A stretch of 43,559 bases of DNA from positions 1 to 43,559 of the forward strand of contig CANHIS010000021.1 in NCBI GenBank assembly GCA_947460255.1, in the 5' to 3' direction. Under the pieces are notes generated by a model. The model made no database searches. It was not told where the DNA came from and saw only the letters and a list, made by a program, of their open reading frames with translations. This DNA is from Bacteroidota bacterium. Its GTDB lineage: Bacteria; Bacteroidota; Bacteroidia; M30B66. How positions within the stretch are numbered: the stretch's first letter is position 1; the number at the start of each line of letters is the position of its first letter. Both the position numbers and the translations under genes were made by a program. This document shows, piece by piece, positions 29,000-37,975 of the stretch.

Positions 29000-30355
29000 T
29001 TACGATTTAATTATTCTTTGCGATTGAATTGAATTGCCCGAATAGATTTGAATCATATAAATTCCGGCACTTAAATCCGATAAATTAATTTCCACTTGAT
29101 TTGAATTGCCTGTAGCAGTGAAAGCAATCTGTCCGAAAATGTTTACCACTTCAATTTTATCTATCAATTGATTTTGTTGAATCACCAACGACAGATCAAC
29201 TGGATTAGGATAAATTAGAAGATTGCTCGAATGATTAACTTGTGTATTTACGAAAATACCAATCGTACAATTCACATAATCTTCCATGGCATTATTGGCC
29301 GACTCATAACAAAGTGTGGTGTTTCCATCGGTATCTTCCAATAAAATCTCACTTTCATCGAAGCCAAGTATGCCCAAATAATGTTTGTAGAGCTCCGACC
29401 TCAACACCACTTTTTGCGTAAATGCGGGTGAAGAACTTGAGCGACATTCAAGTCCGCCGTTGATGATGTTGTTCGTATGCGCAAAACCTTGCAAATACAT
29501 TTTCGGTGAAGTATATTCACCTGATTCAGGAAGCCACACACCTTGCATTACTTGGTGACAGGAAGGCTTTGGACATTGAGGCATCATCCAAAACCAAATG
29601 GCCGATTTAAAAGCCAACACACCATCTTGCTGCACCAAATCAGGATAGTCAAGAAGCACGCTAATATCATTAAAAAGGAATTTGGAAAATTGTCCGTAAT
29701 TGTAATTCCAAGACAATTGAATTGGACCTCTGCCGTAATATCCAACATTAGGATTGGGCGGATATATTGAGCTGGCTTGAGAATAAGTTCCGGCTCCATT
29801 GCTGGCATTGTAGCCTACTTCATGCACGAAATACAATCCCCAATTTGCATAATCGCCTTCTGAACCTCCACCAATTGGCATTTGCCATCCACCTGTAGTT
29901 TCTTTAGAGATATTCGCTAAAAATGCAGCCAATTCTCGTTTGTTATTTTGTGCTGAATTTGTATTGAGGAAATCAGCAAAATAAACATTGTTAATTGTAA
30001 TTGGAACTTCTGATAAATACCATGAAACATCTACATCAGAATAATTATAAGAAATTCCATCCAAAGTATTTGTGACAGTAATTAGTTCTCCATATACACC
30101 CGCTTTACGTTTAATTTCTACCACATAATTCGACATTTCATTCACTGCCTGATTCAAATTTTCAAACGAATAAAAATCATCTGTATATCCTTGTGGATGA
30201 ACGCCATAAGTACCAGCCCGACGAGGGAATAAAGAATCCCACTGTGCAGTGCTCAACAAATTTCCCAAGTTGGAATTTTGGGCGTTGAGACATTGTAAAC
30301 TTGTGAAAACGAACAATAAAATAATATTTCTTATTGAAGAAAATGATTGCTTCAT
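29000..30355 (-). CDS. Secreted GH19 chitinase with T9SS type A sorting domain
   Basis: A signal peptide (cleavage near C-L-N-A-Q) is followed by a unique N-terminal region (to about residue 130) and a GH19 domain. The domain has the catalytic Glu in S-K-E-T-T-G-G-W (E152), the second acid region F-V-H-E-V-G-Y-N-A-S-N (E179), and the substrate-binding run Y-Y-G-R-G-P-I-Q-L-S-W-N-Y-N-Y-G. The last 75 residues are a T9SS type A sorting domain (Y-P-N-P-V near its start, L-S-A-G-I-Y-M-I-Q-I near its end), so the enzyme is exported and surface-attached or released. Expected activity: endo-cleavage of chitin or related GlcNAc polymers. The start at 30355 gives a standard signal peptide; an ATG at 30424 would add 23 residues. 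Confidence 0.88.
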   Translation of the reverse strand: MKQSFSSIRNIILLFVFTSLQCLNAQNSNLGNLLSTAQWDSLFPRRAGTYGVHPQGYTDDFYSFENLNQAVNEMSNYVVEIKRKAGVYGELITVTNTLDGISYNYSDVDVSWYLSEVPITINNVYFADFLNTNSAQNNKRELAAFLANISKETTGGWQMPIGGGSEGDYANWGLYFVHEVGYNASNGAGTYSQASSIYPPNPNVGYYGRGPIQLSWNYNYGQFSKFLFNDISVLLDYPDLVQQDGVLAFKSAIWFWMMPQCPKPSCHQVMQGVWLPESGEYTSPKMYLQGFAHTNNIINGGLECRSSSSPAFTQKVVLRSELYKHYLGILGFDESEILLEDTDGNTTLCYESANNAMEDYVNCTIGIFVNTQVNHSSNLLIYPNPVDLSLVIQQNQLIDKIEVVNIFGQIAFTATGNSNQVEINLSDLSAGIYMIQIYSGNSIQSQRIIKS

Positions 30356-30467
30356 AGACACTTTGTTTTTTATCCTTTGCAAACAATTCAGGTTTAAAAC
30401 AGCAACAGTTATTGAATTTTTCATGATCCGAAATTTACTATAATGTCTTAAAGATTTATCGTGTTTT

Positions 30468-31508
30468 TCATTTTATAGTGTAGCTTACATTTCTGCCTTG
30501 GCCTTGTTTTTCGATCAATCCCTTTTCGATTAAAGCAGCTAAAATACGTTTTACTGTAGGTGATGGAATCGACAATTTATTGGAAATTTCTCCCGACTGA
30601 ATATTGGGGCGATTTTGAATAATATTAACGATTGATTTTTCTTTTGGAGAAAGTTGAGTTTCAACCCCGCTATAATTCAGTTTAGCCATTAATTGGGTTT
30701 GAATATTTGAAAGACTACTTAAAAAGAACTGCATCCAAACAGTAACATCTTCATTGGGGCGCTGTGACTGACAACTTCTAAGCGCTTGATAATATTCGCT
30801 TTTTCGGTTTTCTATTTCGTGTTCAAAACTCACGTAATGTATCCACTTGTATCCATTTTTAAGCAATAATAGTGTTGAAATTAATCGACTCAGTCTTCCA
30901 TTTCCATCTTGGAAAGGGTGAACGCTCAAGAATTCATAAACAAGGGCTGCTATTCTGATTAAAGGATGAACTACCCTTTCAGAATTGTACCAATTGAACA
31001 ATTCTCTGATTGCATCCTCTGTTTCAATCCCAGCTTCTGTTGTTTGAAAAATTAATTGTCGTGTGCCATTGGGCAATGTTGCTTCAACTGAATTACTGTG
31101 CTGCTTATAACTGCCTTTATGCCACTGGTCTTTATCACTATACTTCATTAAAGTATTGTGTAAACTTTTAACATGGCTTTCAGTAAGAACGATGCTTTGG
31201 TAAGATTCAGAAATCAAATCTAATGCTTCAAAATAACCAACAACTTCTTGCGAATCTCTATCGGTCAGTTTTGTGATATCAATCTTTTGAAGCAGCACAT
31301 CAACCTCTTCATCACTCATTTTGTTGCCTTCAATTCGGTTTGATGCTCCAACACTTCTTACCGTCGCAATACTTTTTAATTCTTTTAGACTTTGACCTTC
31401 CCTTCGCTCAATCGCTGTCCAATTTGCATCAAAGCGATCAATTTCACTTATTAAATTAATCAGCGGCCAATCAATAATTAGATTTAAATTATAAACTCCA
31501 CTACTCAT
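30468..31508 (-). CDS. Fic family protein with N-terminal inhibitory motif and C-terminal winged helix
   Basis: Fic enzymes usually transfer AMP from ATP to Ser/Thr/Tyr hydroxyls of target proteins. The active-site motif H-P-F-Q-D-G-N-G-R (residues 197-205) is intact. An N-terminal S-N-R-I-E-G (56-61) matches the class II inhibitory helix [S/T]xxxE[G/N], so the protein is probably self-restrained with an in-cis inhibitory Glu60. Residues about 285-346 form a winged helix-turn-helix (S-P-K-E-K-S-I-V, then S-P-T-V-K-R-I-L-A-A-L), suggesting DNA binding. Length 346 aa is normal for this class. The promoter just upstream is flanked by TGATACG half-sites that could be its own operator. No antitoxin gene is adjacent, consistent with class II. 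Confidence 0.9.
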   Translation of the reverse strand: MSSGVYNLNLIIDWPLINLISEIDRFDANWTAIERREGQSLKELKSIATVRSVGASNRIEGNKMSDEEVDVLLQKIDITKLTDRDSQEVVGYFEALDLISESYQSIVLTESHVKSLHNTLMKYSDKDQWHKGSYKQHSNSVEATLPNGTRQLIFQTTEAGIETEDAIRELFNWYNSERVVHPLIRIAALVYEFLSVHPFQDGNGRLSRLISTLLLLKNGYKWIHYVSFEHEIENRKSEYYQALRSCQSQRPNEDVTVWMQFFLSSLSNIQTQLMAKLNYSGVETQLSPKEKSIVNIIQNRPNIQSGEISNKLSIPSPTVKRILAALIEKGLIEKQGQGRNVSYTIK

Positions 31509-31509
31509 T

Positions 31510-31609
31510 ATGATACGAATTGATACGCAAATATGCGATTATGATTTGAAACCACAAGTACAAAATGATACGATTTGATACACTTTTATTCGATAATGAT
31601 ACGAATGAT
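31510..31609. promoter_or_regulatory. TGATACG half-site array around the fic promoter
   Basis: Five near-identical half-sites begin at 31511, 31521, 31566, 31576 and 31597 (TGATACGAAT, TGATACGCAA, TGATACGATT, TGATACACTT, TGATACGAAT). Two tandem pairs are spaced exactly 10 bp, and the single site lies 21 bp from its neighbour. They flank the predicted promoter on both sides. They are direct, not inverted, repeats, pointing to a protein binding head-to-tail on one DNA face. Confidence 0.6.
31528..31557 (-). promoter_or_regulatory. Putative promoter of fic
   Basis: Minus strand TTG (plus 31555-31557), 19 nt, CATATTTG (plus 31528-31535), one mismatch from TAnnTTTG. It places the start about 13 nt before the ATG, directly within the first tandem half-site pair. 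Confidence 0.5.
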
Positions 31610-31701
31610 TAACCTGCTTGAATTGACGATTCTATTTAGCATTGAATATTAAAGCCAAACTAACAATCAATCAAAAACTTAAATTAGTTTAAGCGAACCA
31701 C

Positions 31702-34700
31702 TTAACGAATCAAAGTAATCGAACCAGTCTTCGTGAACCAATTGTTGTTCATCCATTGTACTTCGATAATCCAGCCATAAACATCCGACTGCACCATGCG
31801 TCCTTCGAAAGTTCCGTCCCAACCTTTGTCGATATCATCAGATTCAAAAATCACCTTTCCTCGTCCATCGTAAACCCACAATTTGTAAGTCTTCACACCA
31901 TTACCACGAGGAAGAAAAACTTCATTTAATCCATCGCCATTCACAGTAAATCCTGAAGGAACAAACAAATTATATGGTTCTTCCAAGCAAATCGTGCGAC
32001 TATACACATCGCTACAACCGTTGCTATCGGCTACTTCGAGAGTTACTTCATAACCACCATGCAGAATGTATTCATGTGTTGGATTTGAACCTGCTGTATA
32101 AATTAACTCCTGTGCATCACCAAACGACCACAATCCCTGACTAGCTCCGGTACTCAAATCGATGAAATTGATATCTCGAATTTCGGCTGGAATACACTCC
32201 AAATCAGGATTAACGCTAAACTGTGCTTTCACCAACGGGAAGCCAGGCAAGGTAACGGATGAATCCAATGTGCAACCACTTGCTGGATCGGTCACTTCGA
32301 GCGCGTATGTATTTGACGCAACTCCAGACAAACTTTCGCCCGATTGGTATTCATTTCCTCTCCAATTAACGCCATAAGATTGAGCCGAAACGGGTGTGAC
32401 GGTCGCGAAACTAGGTTCACCATAACACAGTCTTTCCTCGGTTTCAATGGTAAAATCGATCTTATCAGCCACATAAATAGAAACCGTATCCCGAATGCGT
32501 GAGCATCCATCTGTAATGGTTAAAGTGTAGTCTTTGCTAATCGGTGGACTCAAGATCTGCTGTTGCAAAGGCGGTAGATTGTCGCTCCAGATGTAACTGA
32601 TAAAATGTCCATTTCCACCCCAAGCGGAGACATTTACAGAAGTGTAATCTCCATAACAAAGCGAATCATCGTTCACGGCAACTTCATAGCCAATACGCGG
32701 TGCCACGGTTACAATAGCCGAATCAACGCTGCGGCAATATCCTTCTCCAACTTCATAGATCAATAAGTGTTCGCCCTCATCAGCCAAATAAGGATTGAAA
32801 AACAAGGTATCCACCAGGCCAATTCCTGTGAGCGTTCCACCGAGCGGACTCACCTCTATTTCCAACAAAGTATCTACATAACAAACAGAACCACCTGGCG
32901 CGTCTAGATCGGCTTGAATGAATGGCTCTACCTCAACAGAAATAGTATCGGAACAACCATAATTGCTCGTGTAGATGAGCTCAATTTCACCATCACCAGC
33001 TTCCGATGGTGAGAAAATCCCCAAACTGTCATTCACGATTCCATCACCCGAAAAGATCCCTGGCAATGCGCTAGACTCGACTACAATTTGAATTTCCGGT
33101 GCTGATTCACAAATGGTTTCAGCTGGTGCTAACATCGATTGTTGCACAAAAAACCAAGCTGTATCGGCGCATGTATTGTTCGTGTATACCACCTGATGAA
33201 TCCCATTACCCGCAACATTTGTGTAGAAATAATCAGGTTCATCATCCTCTCCTTCTACAACACCCAAACCCGACCAACTACCGCCCCAAGGGTAATTCCC
33301 CATAATACTTCGAACCAATTCCAATTCATTGTCACCCTTACAAAACACAAAGGTATCCTGCTCAATACGTGTGTATTCTACATAAACAATCGCCGTATCG
33401 GTGCAGCCATTTGCTAAGGTGTAAATCACATCGGTTTGAAAGTTTTGACCTCCATTAAAGGTTGCATCTAACAAGCCATTTGTTGGATCTACGATGCCAT
33501 CGCCCGACCAAGTACCACCAATTGGATAAAAGTTCGCCAATTGAACAGTGCCTTCGGCAGGACAAGAATTCGAATTCCAACCTGCAAAGATCTCACGTAC
33601 AAATACATCCACGTCTTGAGAACATCCAAACAGGCTGTAAGTGATGGTGTGTAAGCCGCCTTCAGCTTCACCAGGATCGAATGTGCCCAAAAGAGAATCA
33701 ACAATTCCAGGTCCCGACCATCTTCCACCAGGAGGTTGCAATGTATACGAAATAGACGCTCCGCTTTGACAGATGCTGTCGATCGCCGTTGGAACACTCG
33801 AGATATTGTCGACAAAAATCTGCAAATCTTCTGTACATCCGTTCACTGAATACGTAACAGTGAAAACTCCATTTACCGTTGGATCAAACACACCCGAAGT
33901 GCTAATTCCACTGCCCGACCAGGTTCCACCTAAAGGAGTGAATCCATTCAATTGGAAAGATGGTGAGCCCGGACAAGCTGCCACTGGCAAGCCTGCATCA
34001 ATAGGTAAAATGTTGATCGCCACATAGGAAGAACATCCAAAAGTTTCGGTGATCGGTAAGTAATAGCCTACCTGATTGATTCCTGATGCGGCAGAATCTC
34101 CGTTGAAAGTCCCAACCAATGTATCGGTAATGCCCGAACCAAACCACCAGCCTGTATTGGGAGTCGCATCCAAATCCACCGGAGGTGCAGATTGGCATTG
34201 ACTAATTGCTTGAGGCATCACAGCCGGAGTGAATACCGTTATCGTAGTACTTCCAGAAGCAGGAACCGCAGGCGAAGTGTCATCTACAGTTAAGGTGTAA
34301 GTTGTCGTGGCTACAGGACATACATTCTGTGGACCAGCATTGGGCGGAAGACCATTCGACCAAGAGTATGAATACACCCCATTTCCACCTGTTACCACAG
34401 CTTCAATCTCGGTGCATTCACCTACGCAAATACTATCTCGATCAGGAAATAAATTCACGACAATCGGACAATCGTCAACGCGAAATGAATCGACCGTGGT
34501 GAAGGTCCACAAACTGTCGCAAGCATCGTAGTAATTGGTTGTTAGTTCAAGCTGGTAAGTGCCGCCCTGATTGAGTCCAGGCGAAAAAGTGAGTGCAACT
34601 TGCTGGGTACTGTCGCCGATGCAATTCACAGGCGAAGCCGACATAATCGCTTGGTCCATCAACCCTTCTAGGATTTCGGGACCTAATAGTTCGAAAGCTC

Positions 34701-35235
34701 CAGCATACACAGAGTCGCAGTGAAGCTTTTTACTCAAGTTCACAACAGCAGTGGTGGTTGAACAAGCAGGAGCGGGTAAAACGGCATCAATTTGAGGCGG
34801 AACTGGAGGAATAACTTGGGTTGTCCAACTTGCTTCCCAACCTGTACAAGCCACGTTGGCATCGGTAACAAAATGCAAAGAAAGACAACCTTGTGAAATT
34901 GAAATCGCTGGAGGAGTTGTCGTTCCTGAATAGGCGGGTCCAATTTGCGGATACGTTTCGTCGGGTCCTGCGTGAAACGTGAGTGAATCAAAGCCCACTT
35001 CCACACAGAAATAATCAAAACTCAATGTCGTAATTCCGGGTGCATCAAGGCAAATGGTGAAAGTTTGATTGGTGTTGTGCAAATAGTTCACGCCATCTCC
35101 ACCATTGTCGTACAAAATGCCTTTGCATTCTGTAACTACAGTGTCGGACATGTTAAACTCCAGCTGTGCAGATAGATTTTCAGCCATCAGCAAGCAAAGA
35201 ATGCCCAAGAGATATGTGAACTGTTTCTTCAACAT
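31702..35235 (-). CDS. Giant cell-surface protein with T9SS type B (gliding-motility-associated) C-terminal domain
   Basis: A 1177-aa protein with signal peptide (cleavage near L-S-A-Q) and a CUB-like N-terminal domain (about 25-140). Next come an Ig-like region with a Y-S-W-S-N-G-L-P SprB-type motif (about 255-340), then seven degenerate repeats of about 65-75 aa (about 350-870) with core G-G-x-W-S-G-x-G-I and a later Y-x(4-6)-G-C. A PKD-like domain (about 1020-1085, L-W-S-F-G-D-A) precedes the C-terminal CHU_C/type B sorting domain (about 1090-1177; F-V-P-S-G-F-T-V-N-G-D-G-L-N). T9SS would export it and, with type B signals, typically attach it through PorU or leave it held by a partner. 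Last gene of a six-gene operon; its start overlaps the preceding stop by 1 nt. Confidence 0.85.
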   Translation of the reverse strand: MLKKQFTYLLGILCLLMAENLSAQLEFNMSDTVVTECKGILYDNGGDGVNYLHNTNQTFTICLDAPGITTLSFDYFCVEVGFDSLTFHAGPDETYPQIGPAYSGTTTPPAISISQGCLSLHFVTDANVACTGWEASWTTQVIPPVPPQIDAVLPAPACSTTTAVVNLSKKLHCDSVYAGAFELLGPEILEGLMDQAIMSASPVNCIGDSTQQVALTFSPGLNQGGTYQLELTTNYYDACDSLWTFTTVDSFRVDDCPIVVNLFPDRDSICVGECTEIEAVVTGGNGVYSYSWSNGLPPNAGPQNVCPVATTTYTLTVDDTSPAVPASGSTTITVFTPAVMPQAISQCQSAPPVDLDATPNTGWWFGSGITDTLVGTFNGDSAASGINQVGYYLPITETFGCSSYVAINILPIDAGLPVAACPGSPSFQLNGFTPLGGTWSGSGISTSGVFDPTVNGVFTVTYSVNGCTEDLQIFVDNISSVPTAIDSICQSGASISYTLQPPGGRWSGPGIVDSLLGTFDPGEAEGGLHTITYSLFGCSQDVDVFVREIFAGWNSNSCPAEGTVQLANFYPIGGTWSGDGIVDPTNGLLDATFNGGQNFQTDVIYTLANGCTDTAIVYVEYTRIEQDTFVFCKGDNELELVRSIMGNYPWGGSWSGLGVVEGEDDEPDYFYTNVAGNGIHQVVYTNNTCADTAWFFVQQSMLAPAETICESAPEIQIVVESSALPGIFSGDGIVNDSLGIFSPSEAGDGEIELIYTSNYGCSDTISVEVEPFIQADLDAPGGSVCYVDTLLEIEVSPLGGTLTGIGLVDTLFFNPYLADEGEHLLIYEVGEGYCRSVDSAIVTVAPRIGYEVAVNDDSLCYGDYTSVNVSAWGGNGHFISYIWSDNLPPLQQQILSPPISKDYTLTITDGCSRIRDTVSIYVADKIDFTIETEERLCYGEPSFATVTPVSAQSYGVNWRGNEYQSGESLSGVASNTYALEVTDPASGCTLDSSVTLPGFPLVKAQFSVNPDLECIPAEIRDINFIDLSTGASQGLWSFGDAQELIYTAGSNPTHEYILHGGYEVTLEVADSNGCSDVYSRTICLEEPYNLFVPSGFTVNGDGLNEVFLPRGNGVKTYKLWVYDGRGKVIFESDDIDKGWDGTFEGRMVQSDVYGWIIEVQWMNNNWFTKTGSITLIR

Positions 35236-35693
35236 TATCGAACGATAGTGATAGGATCAGAAGTAACTGGAGCGCTCCATTCGCCTGATTGATCGCGCAA
35301 ACGGATAGTGAAAGTGGCCGTTTCTTGGTCGCCGATTCCTAAAAGGAACAAAGTGCTCAACCGGACGCGCAGATTACCGCTAATATCAAGCGTAAATCCT
35401 GCAGGCGCCAAAGGTTTTACATGGAAAAAATCGGGCTGACTCAAACGGCTGTCTTTTACTTCCAAATCGTTTACATCAGGATCGATGCTTCCTAAGTTCC
35501 CTTGTGAGTCTTGATACGAAATAACTACAATCACTGAGTCGACAAACTCCTTCACAGTATCGGTCGACAAGCTCACAATGCTGATAACAGGTGCAGTATT
35601 TTGAACCGGCTCTTCCTCGTCCTTCTTGCAACTGTTGAGCAGAAAGGGCAAGGCGATCAGCACCAATTGTATAATGGGCAGTCGGATTCTCAT
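35235..35693 (-). CDS. Small lipoprotein of the DUF1501 operon
   Basis: A 152-aa protein with lipobox L-L-N-S-C-K-K-D after a 20-residue signal, so it should be a lipid-anchored outer membrane or periplasmic protein. The remainder reads as a single beta-sandwich, with an opening N-T-A-P-V-I-S-I-V of the kind found in PKD/Ig-like domains, then I-R-L-R-D-Q-S-G-E-W-S. No catalytic motif is seen. It overlaps the gene before by 4 nt and the giant T9SS gene by 1 nt, so it is expressed with them; a structural or periplasmic adaptor role is possible but unproven. Confidence 0.7.
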   Translation of the reverse strand: MRIRLPIIQLVLIALPFLLNSCKKDEEEPVQNTAPVISIVSLSTDTVKEFVDSVIVVISYQDSQGNLGSIDPDVNDLEVKDSRLSQPDFFHVKPLAPAGFTLDISGNLRVRLSTLFLLGIGDQETATFTIRLRDQSGEWSAPVTSDPITIVR

Positions 35694-36634
35694 TGTTCGC
35701 CTACTTGAAATGAATAATAGTTTCGAATATGTTCAGCGCTGTTCACCGAAGGAATCTCAGTAACAACAGGCTGATCGTCTTGCACATATACCCGAATAAA
35801 TTGCTTCTGATACAAGGTTAATCCACTCACGGATAAGGTAATTTTGTGCTGATAATTCACCTGACTTCCAGAATATCCAACCTGCGAAACTCCAGCAATA
35901 GCAGTCAAACTAAGTTCAGGAAGGGCCGAAAAATTGTTGAGCGTAGCACCCGTTCTAAGCTTCAACACGCCAAGTTGATTTACAGGCGTATTGTCATCGC
36001 TGATTGATACGTAAACATCGATGCTTGAAGTACCTGTTGGGACTACCAAAGCGCCTGTAGAAACATTCCTTTCTAACGGTACTGAGCCCCCTGAAACAGT
36101 AATGAAGATACCGTTGAGTTGTGGCGCCAAGTTGCTCGTTCCCGGCGAATTGCCGTAAAGATCTTTCGCCCCGTTTTGAATCCAATTGCGAACGTTCTGA
36201 ATGTACTCGTTGCGTTTGGCGTCCCAATCGCTTCCTGGTTCCACTACAAGCGGCATGATTCCAGACTGTCCGTCGATGTCGGTCATTAATCGCGTAATCA
36301 AAACGCCTGCATCTGGATCTCCTGGCACGACCCGATAGTCGAAGGTTCCTTGCGGGTTATTTTTTATCACCGGTTGAAGCACCAAGGTATTGTAAGTGCT
36401 TTGAATGGTTCTAAAATCTGGTTCGAAGGTGCCATCATGACAACCCGAATTGGCACAAGTAGGTTGAAAGATGTTCTTGTGCAAACCTGCAATCGAATTG
36501 GGATCAGGTGAATAAGTATCCTCTTCGCTCTCAGGTGCCTTGTTTTGAGGAAGATCGTAAGGATTCTCAACTGCTTCGTCCTTCTTGCAGCCAACCATGG
36601 CGAACAAGAGGAATAAAATCAACCACTGCTTCAT
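35690..36634 (-). CDS. Lipoprotein with CX4CH haem-type motif
   Basis: A 314-aa lipoprotein (lipobox A-M-V-G-C-K-K-D). Residues about 48-155 resemble a monohaem cytochrome c-like domain: the C-A-N-S-G-C-H motif (bases 36437-36457) has four residues between the cysteines, then a later M-P-L region could supply the Met ligand, and the segment W-I-Q-N-G-A closes the domain as in many cytochrome c-like proteins. The C-terminal half is beta-rich (Ig-like). Overlaps the DUF1501-like gene by 4 nt. Analogous planctomycete clusters pair a PSCyt1 cytochrome domain with DUF1501. Whether haem is bound by CX4CH must be tested. Confidence 0.7.
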   Translation of the reverse strand: MKQWLILFLLFAMVGCKKDEAVENPYDLPQNKAPESEEDTYSPDPNSIAGLHKNIFQPTCANSGCHDGTFEPDFRTIQSTYNTLVLQPVIKNNPQGTFDYRVVPGDPDAGVLITRLMTDIDGQSGIMPLVVEPGSDWDAKRNEYIQNVRNWIQNGAKDLYGNSPGTSNLAPQLNGIFITVSGGSVPLERNVSTGALVVPTGTSSIDVYVSISDDNTPVNQLGVLKLRTGATLNNFSALPELSLTAIAGVSQVGYSGSQVNYQHKITLSVSGLTLYQKQFIRVYVQDDQPVVTEIPSVNSAEHIRNYYSFQVGEQ

Positions 36635-37974
36635 ATCCGATCGAATAAACTGGTTGAACCTGGCGCCAAGAAACCTGCATTGAGAATTTCATTCTTCACC
36701 CCTAGAATTTCGCCGATCGTTGGAACATTGTCGGACGTTTGACCAATTGGGTTTCCTTCACTTCCAATGCTCAAATTTGCAGGTACATTTGGACCAGCCA
36801 TGATGGTAAACACACGGTCTGTATTGGCATCGGAATGATCATAACCATACCAATCGTTGATGTCTTTGATTGGATTTGGATTGAGGTTTCTGCCACATTC
36901 AGGGGAAGCTATCAAAATGGTGTTGTTAGCCATTTCTGGAATCTGGTTTTGTATGTAGTTCCAAAGATGTCCTACGGCATGATCAGCGCGGTGCAACGCT
37001 CTGAGATAACCCGTAAAGTCGGCATGACAACCATCAACATTGCTAAGGTTCACCACAGTAATTGCAGGCTTGAACCACTTCATCACCTCACAAGCAAAAC
37101 CCATTGTAAGCGAATCTCCATTGTCGGTAACTGGTGGAAATGCAATGGCATTCTGCGTTACACGCTCATACATGGTGCGCATAAATTCTTTGATGTCTTG
37201 CTTCTCTTCTTCGGTATTGCCTAGTGAATCACCACCTTGTCCGACAGACGAAAAACTTTGATCCAAAAAATACTTCATTTGATAGATCGGATCTAGCTCA
37301 TTTTCTGGATGATACACCCTTGCATTGGACAAATGCTCGAACCCTAAATTGCCAAAAGTAACAGATGGTGCAAAGAAGTTTGCTCCATACCCAGAACCAT
37401 AATCTGGGTGATTTGAATAGTTCAACAATGGAACTGAATTGCCGATACCATTGCCGACAAACCAAGTCTTTGTAGCTGGATAGCCGCCATGACGTCGAAG
37501 GTATTCGAATATGGTTGGATTTCTAGGTTTCTGTTTTAGCCCTTGGGTGGTGACAGAACTTCCTTGCAAAAGATTGTTTAGTCCACCATAATGCCCAGCC
37601 GATCCTCCACGAACTTCTTTGAAAAGTAAGCCTTGGGTTTCGAGCGTCTGACTAAGAATCTGCGGAATGGGCGTACCACCTGCAGCTCCATTTCCTTGAT
37701 CGGTTCCGTAAACAATCTTGTTGTCGGGTGCTGCACCGTTAAACATATTGTACATGATATTCCCCGCCCATGGCAAACCTTGAGAATCATCGAGATATCG
37801 TTGAAGTACGGATTCCTGCTGACGAACACCGCCCGCAAAAAGCACATACACCACGTGTGGTGCTAACTGCTGACCAGTAGAGGCGAACAATCGTCCACTT
37901 GGCAAAATATACGGAACTCCAAACGCTCCAGCAGCGGCTATAGAGGCATTTCGGATGAATTTACGACGGTTCAT
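36631..37974 (-). CDS. Tat-exported DUF1501-like protein (alkaline phosphatase superfamily fold)
   Basis: A 447-aa protein from the ATG at 37974, chosen because it opens directly with a Tat signal (N-R-R-K-F-I-R then a hydrophobic A-A-A-G-A-F-G run). The body has the outline of DUF1501, a secreted relative of sulfatases/phosphatases: V-Y-V-L-F-A-G-G-V-R at the start of the first strand, a G-S-A-G-H-Y-G-G-L-N stretch, D-G-C-H-A-D-F in the second half, an A-S-P-E-C-G-R-N segment where DUF1501 typically has T-x-E-F-G-R, and D-H at Y-D-H-S-D-A. The function of DUF1501 is unknown. It starts 1 nt after the 164-aa lipoprotein gene ends. Confidence 0.75.
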   Translation of the reverse strand: MNRRKFIRNASIAAAGAFGVPYILPSGRLFASTGQQLAPHVVYVLFAGGVRQQESVLQRYLDDSQGLPWAGNIMYNMFNGAAPDNKIVYGTDQGNGAAGGTPIPQILSQTLETQGLLFKEVRGGSAGHYGGLNNLLQGSSVTTQGLKQKPRNPTIFEYLRRHGGYPATKTWFVGNGIGNSVPLLNYSNHPDYGSGYGANFFAPSVTFGNLGFEHLSNARVYHPENELDPIYQMKYFLDQSFSSVGQGGDSLGNTEEEKQDIKEFMRTMYERVTQNAIAFPPVTDNGDSLTMGFACEVMKWFKPAITVVNLSNVDGCHADFTGYLRALHRADHAVGHLWNYIQNQIPEMANNTILIASPECGRNLNPNPIKDINDWYGYDHSDANTDRVFTIMAGPNVPANLSIGSEGNPIGQTSDNVPTIGEILGVKNEILNAGFLAPGSTSLFDRI

Positions 37975-37975
37975 A

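Noticed and set aside
31510-31609. Considered as a minimal CRISPR array
   Set aside because: Repeats are 7-10 bp, spacing is irregular, and no cas gene is present; regulatory half-sites fit better.
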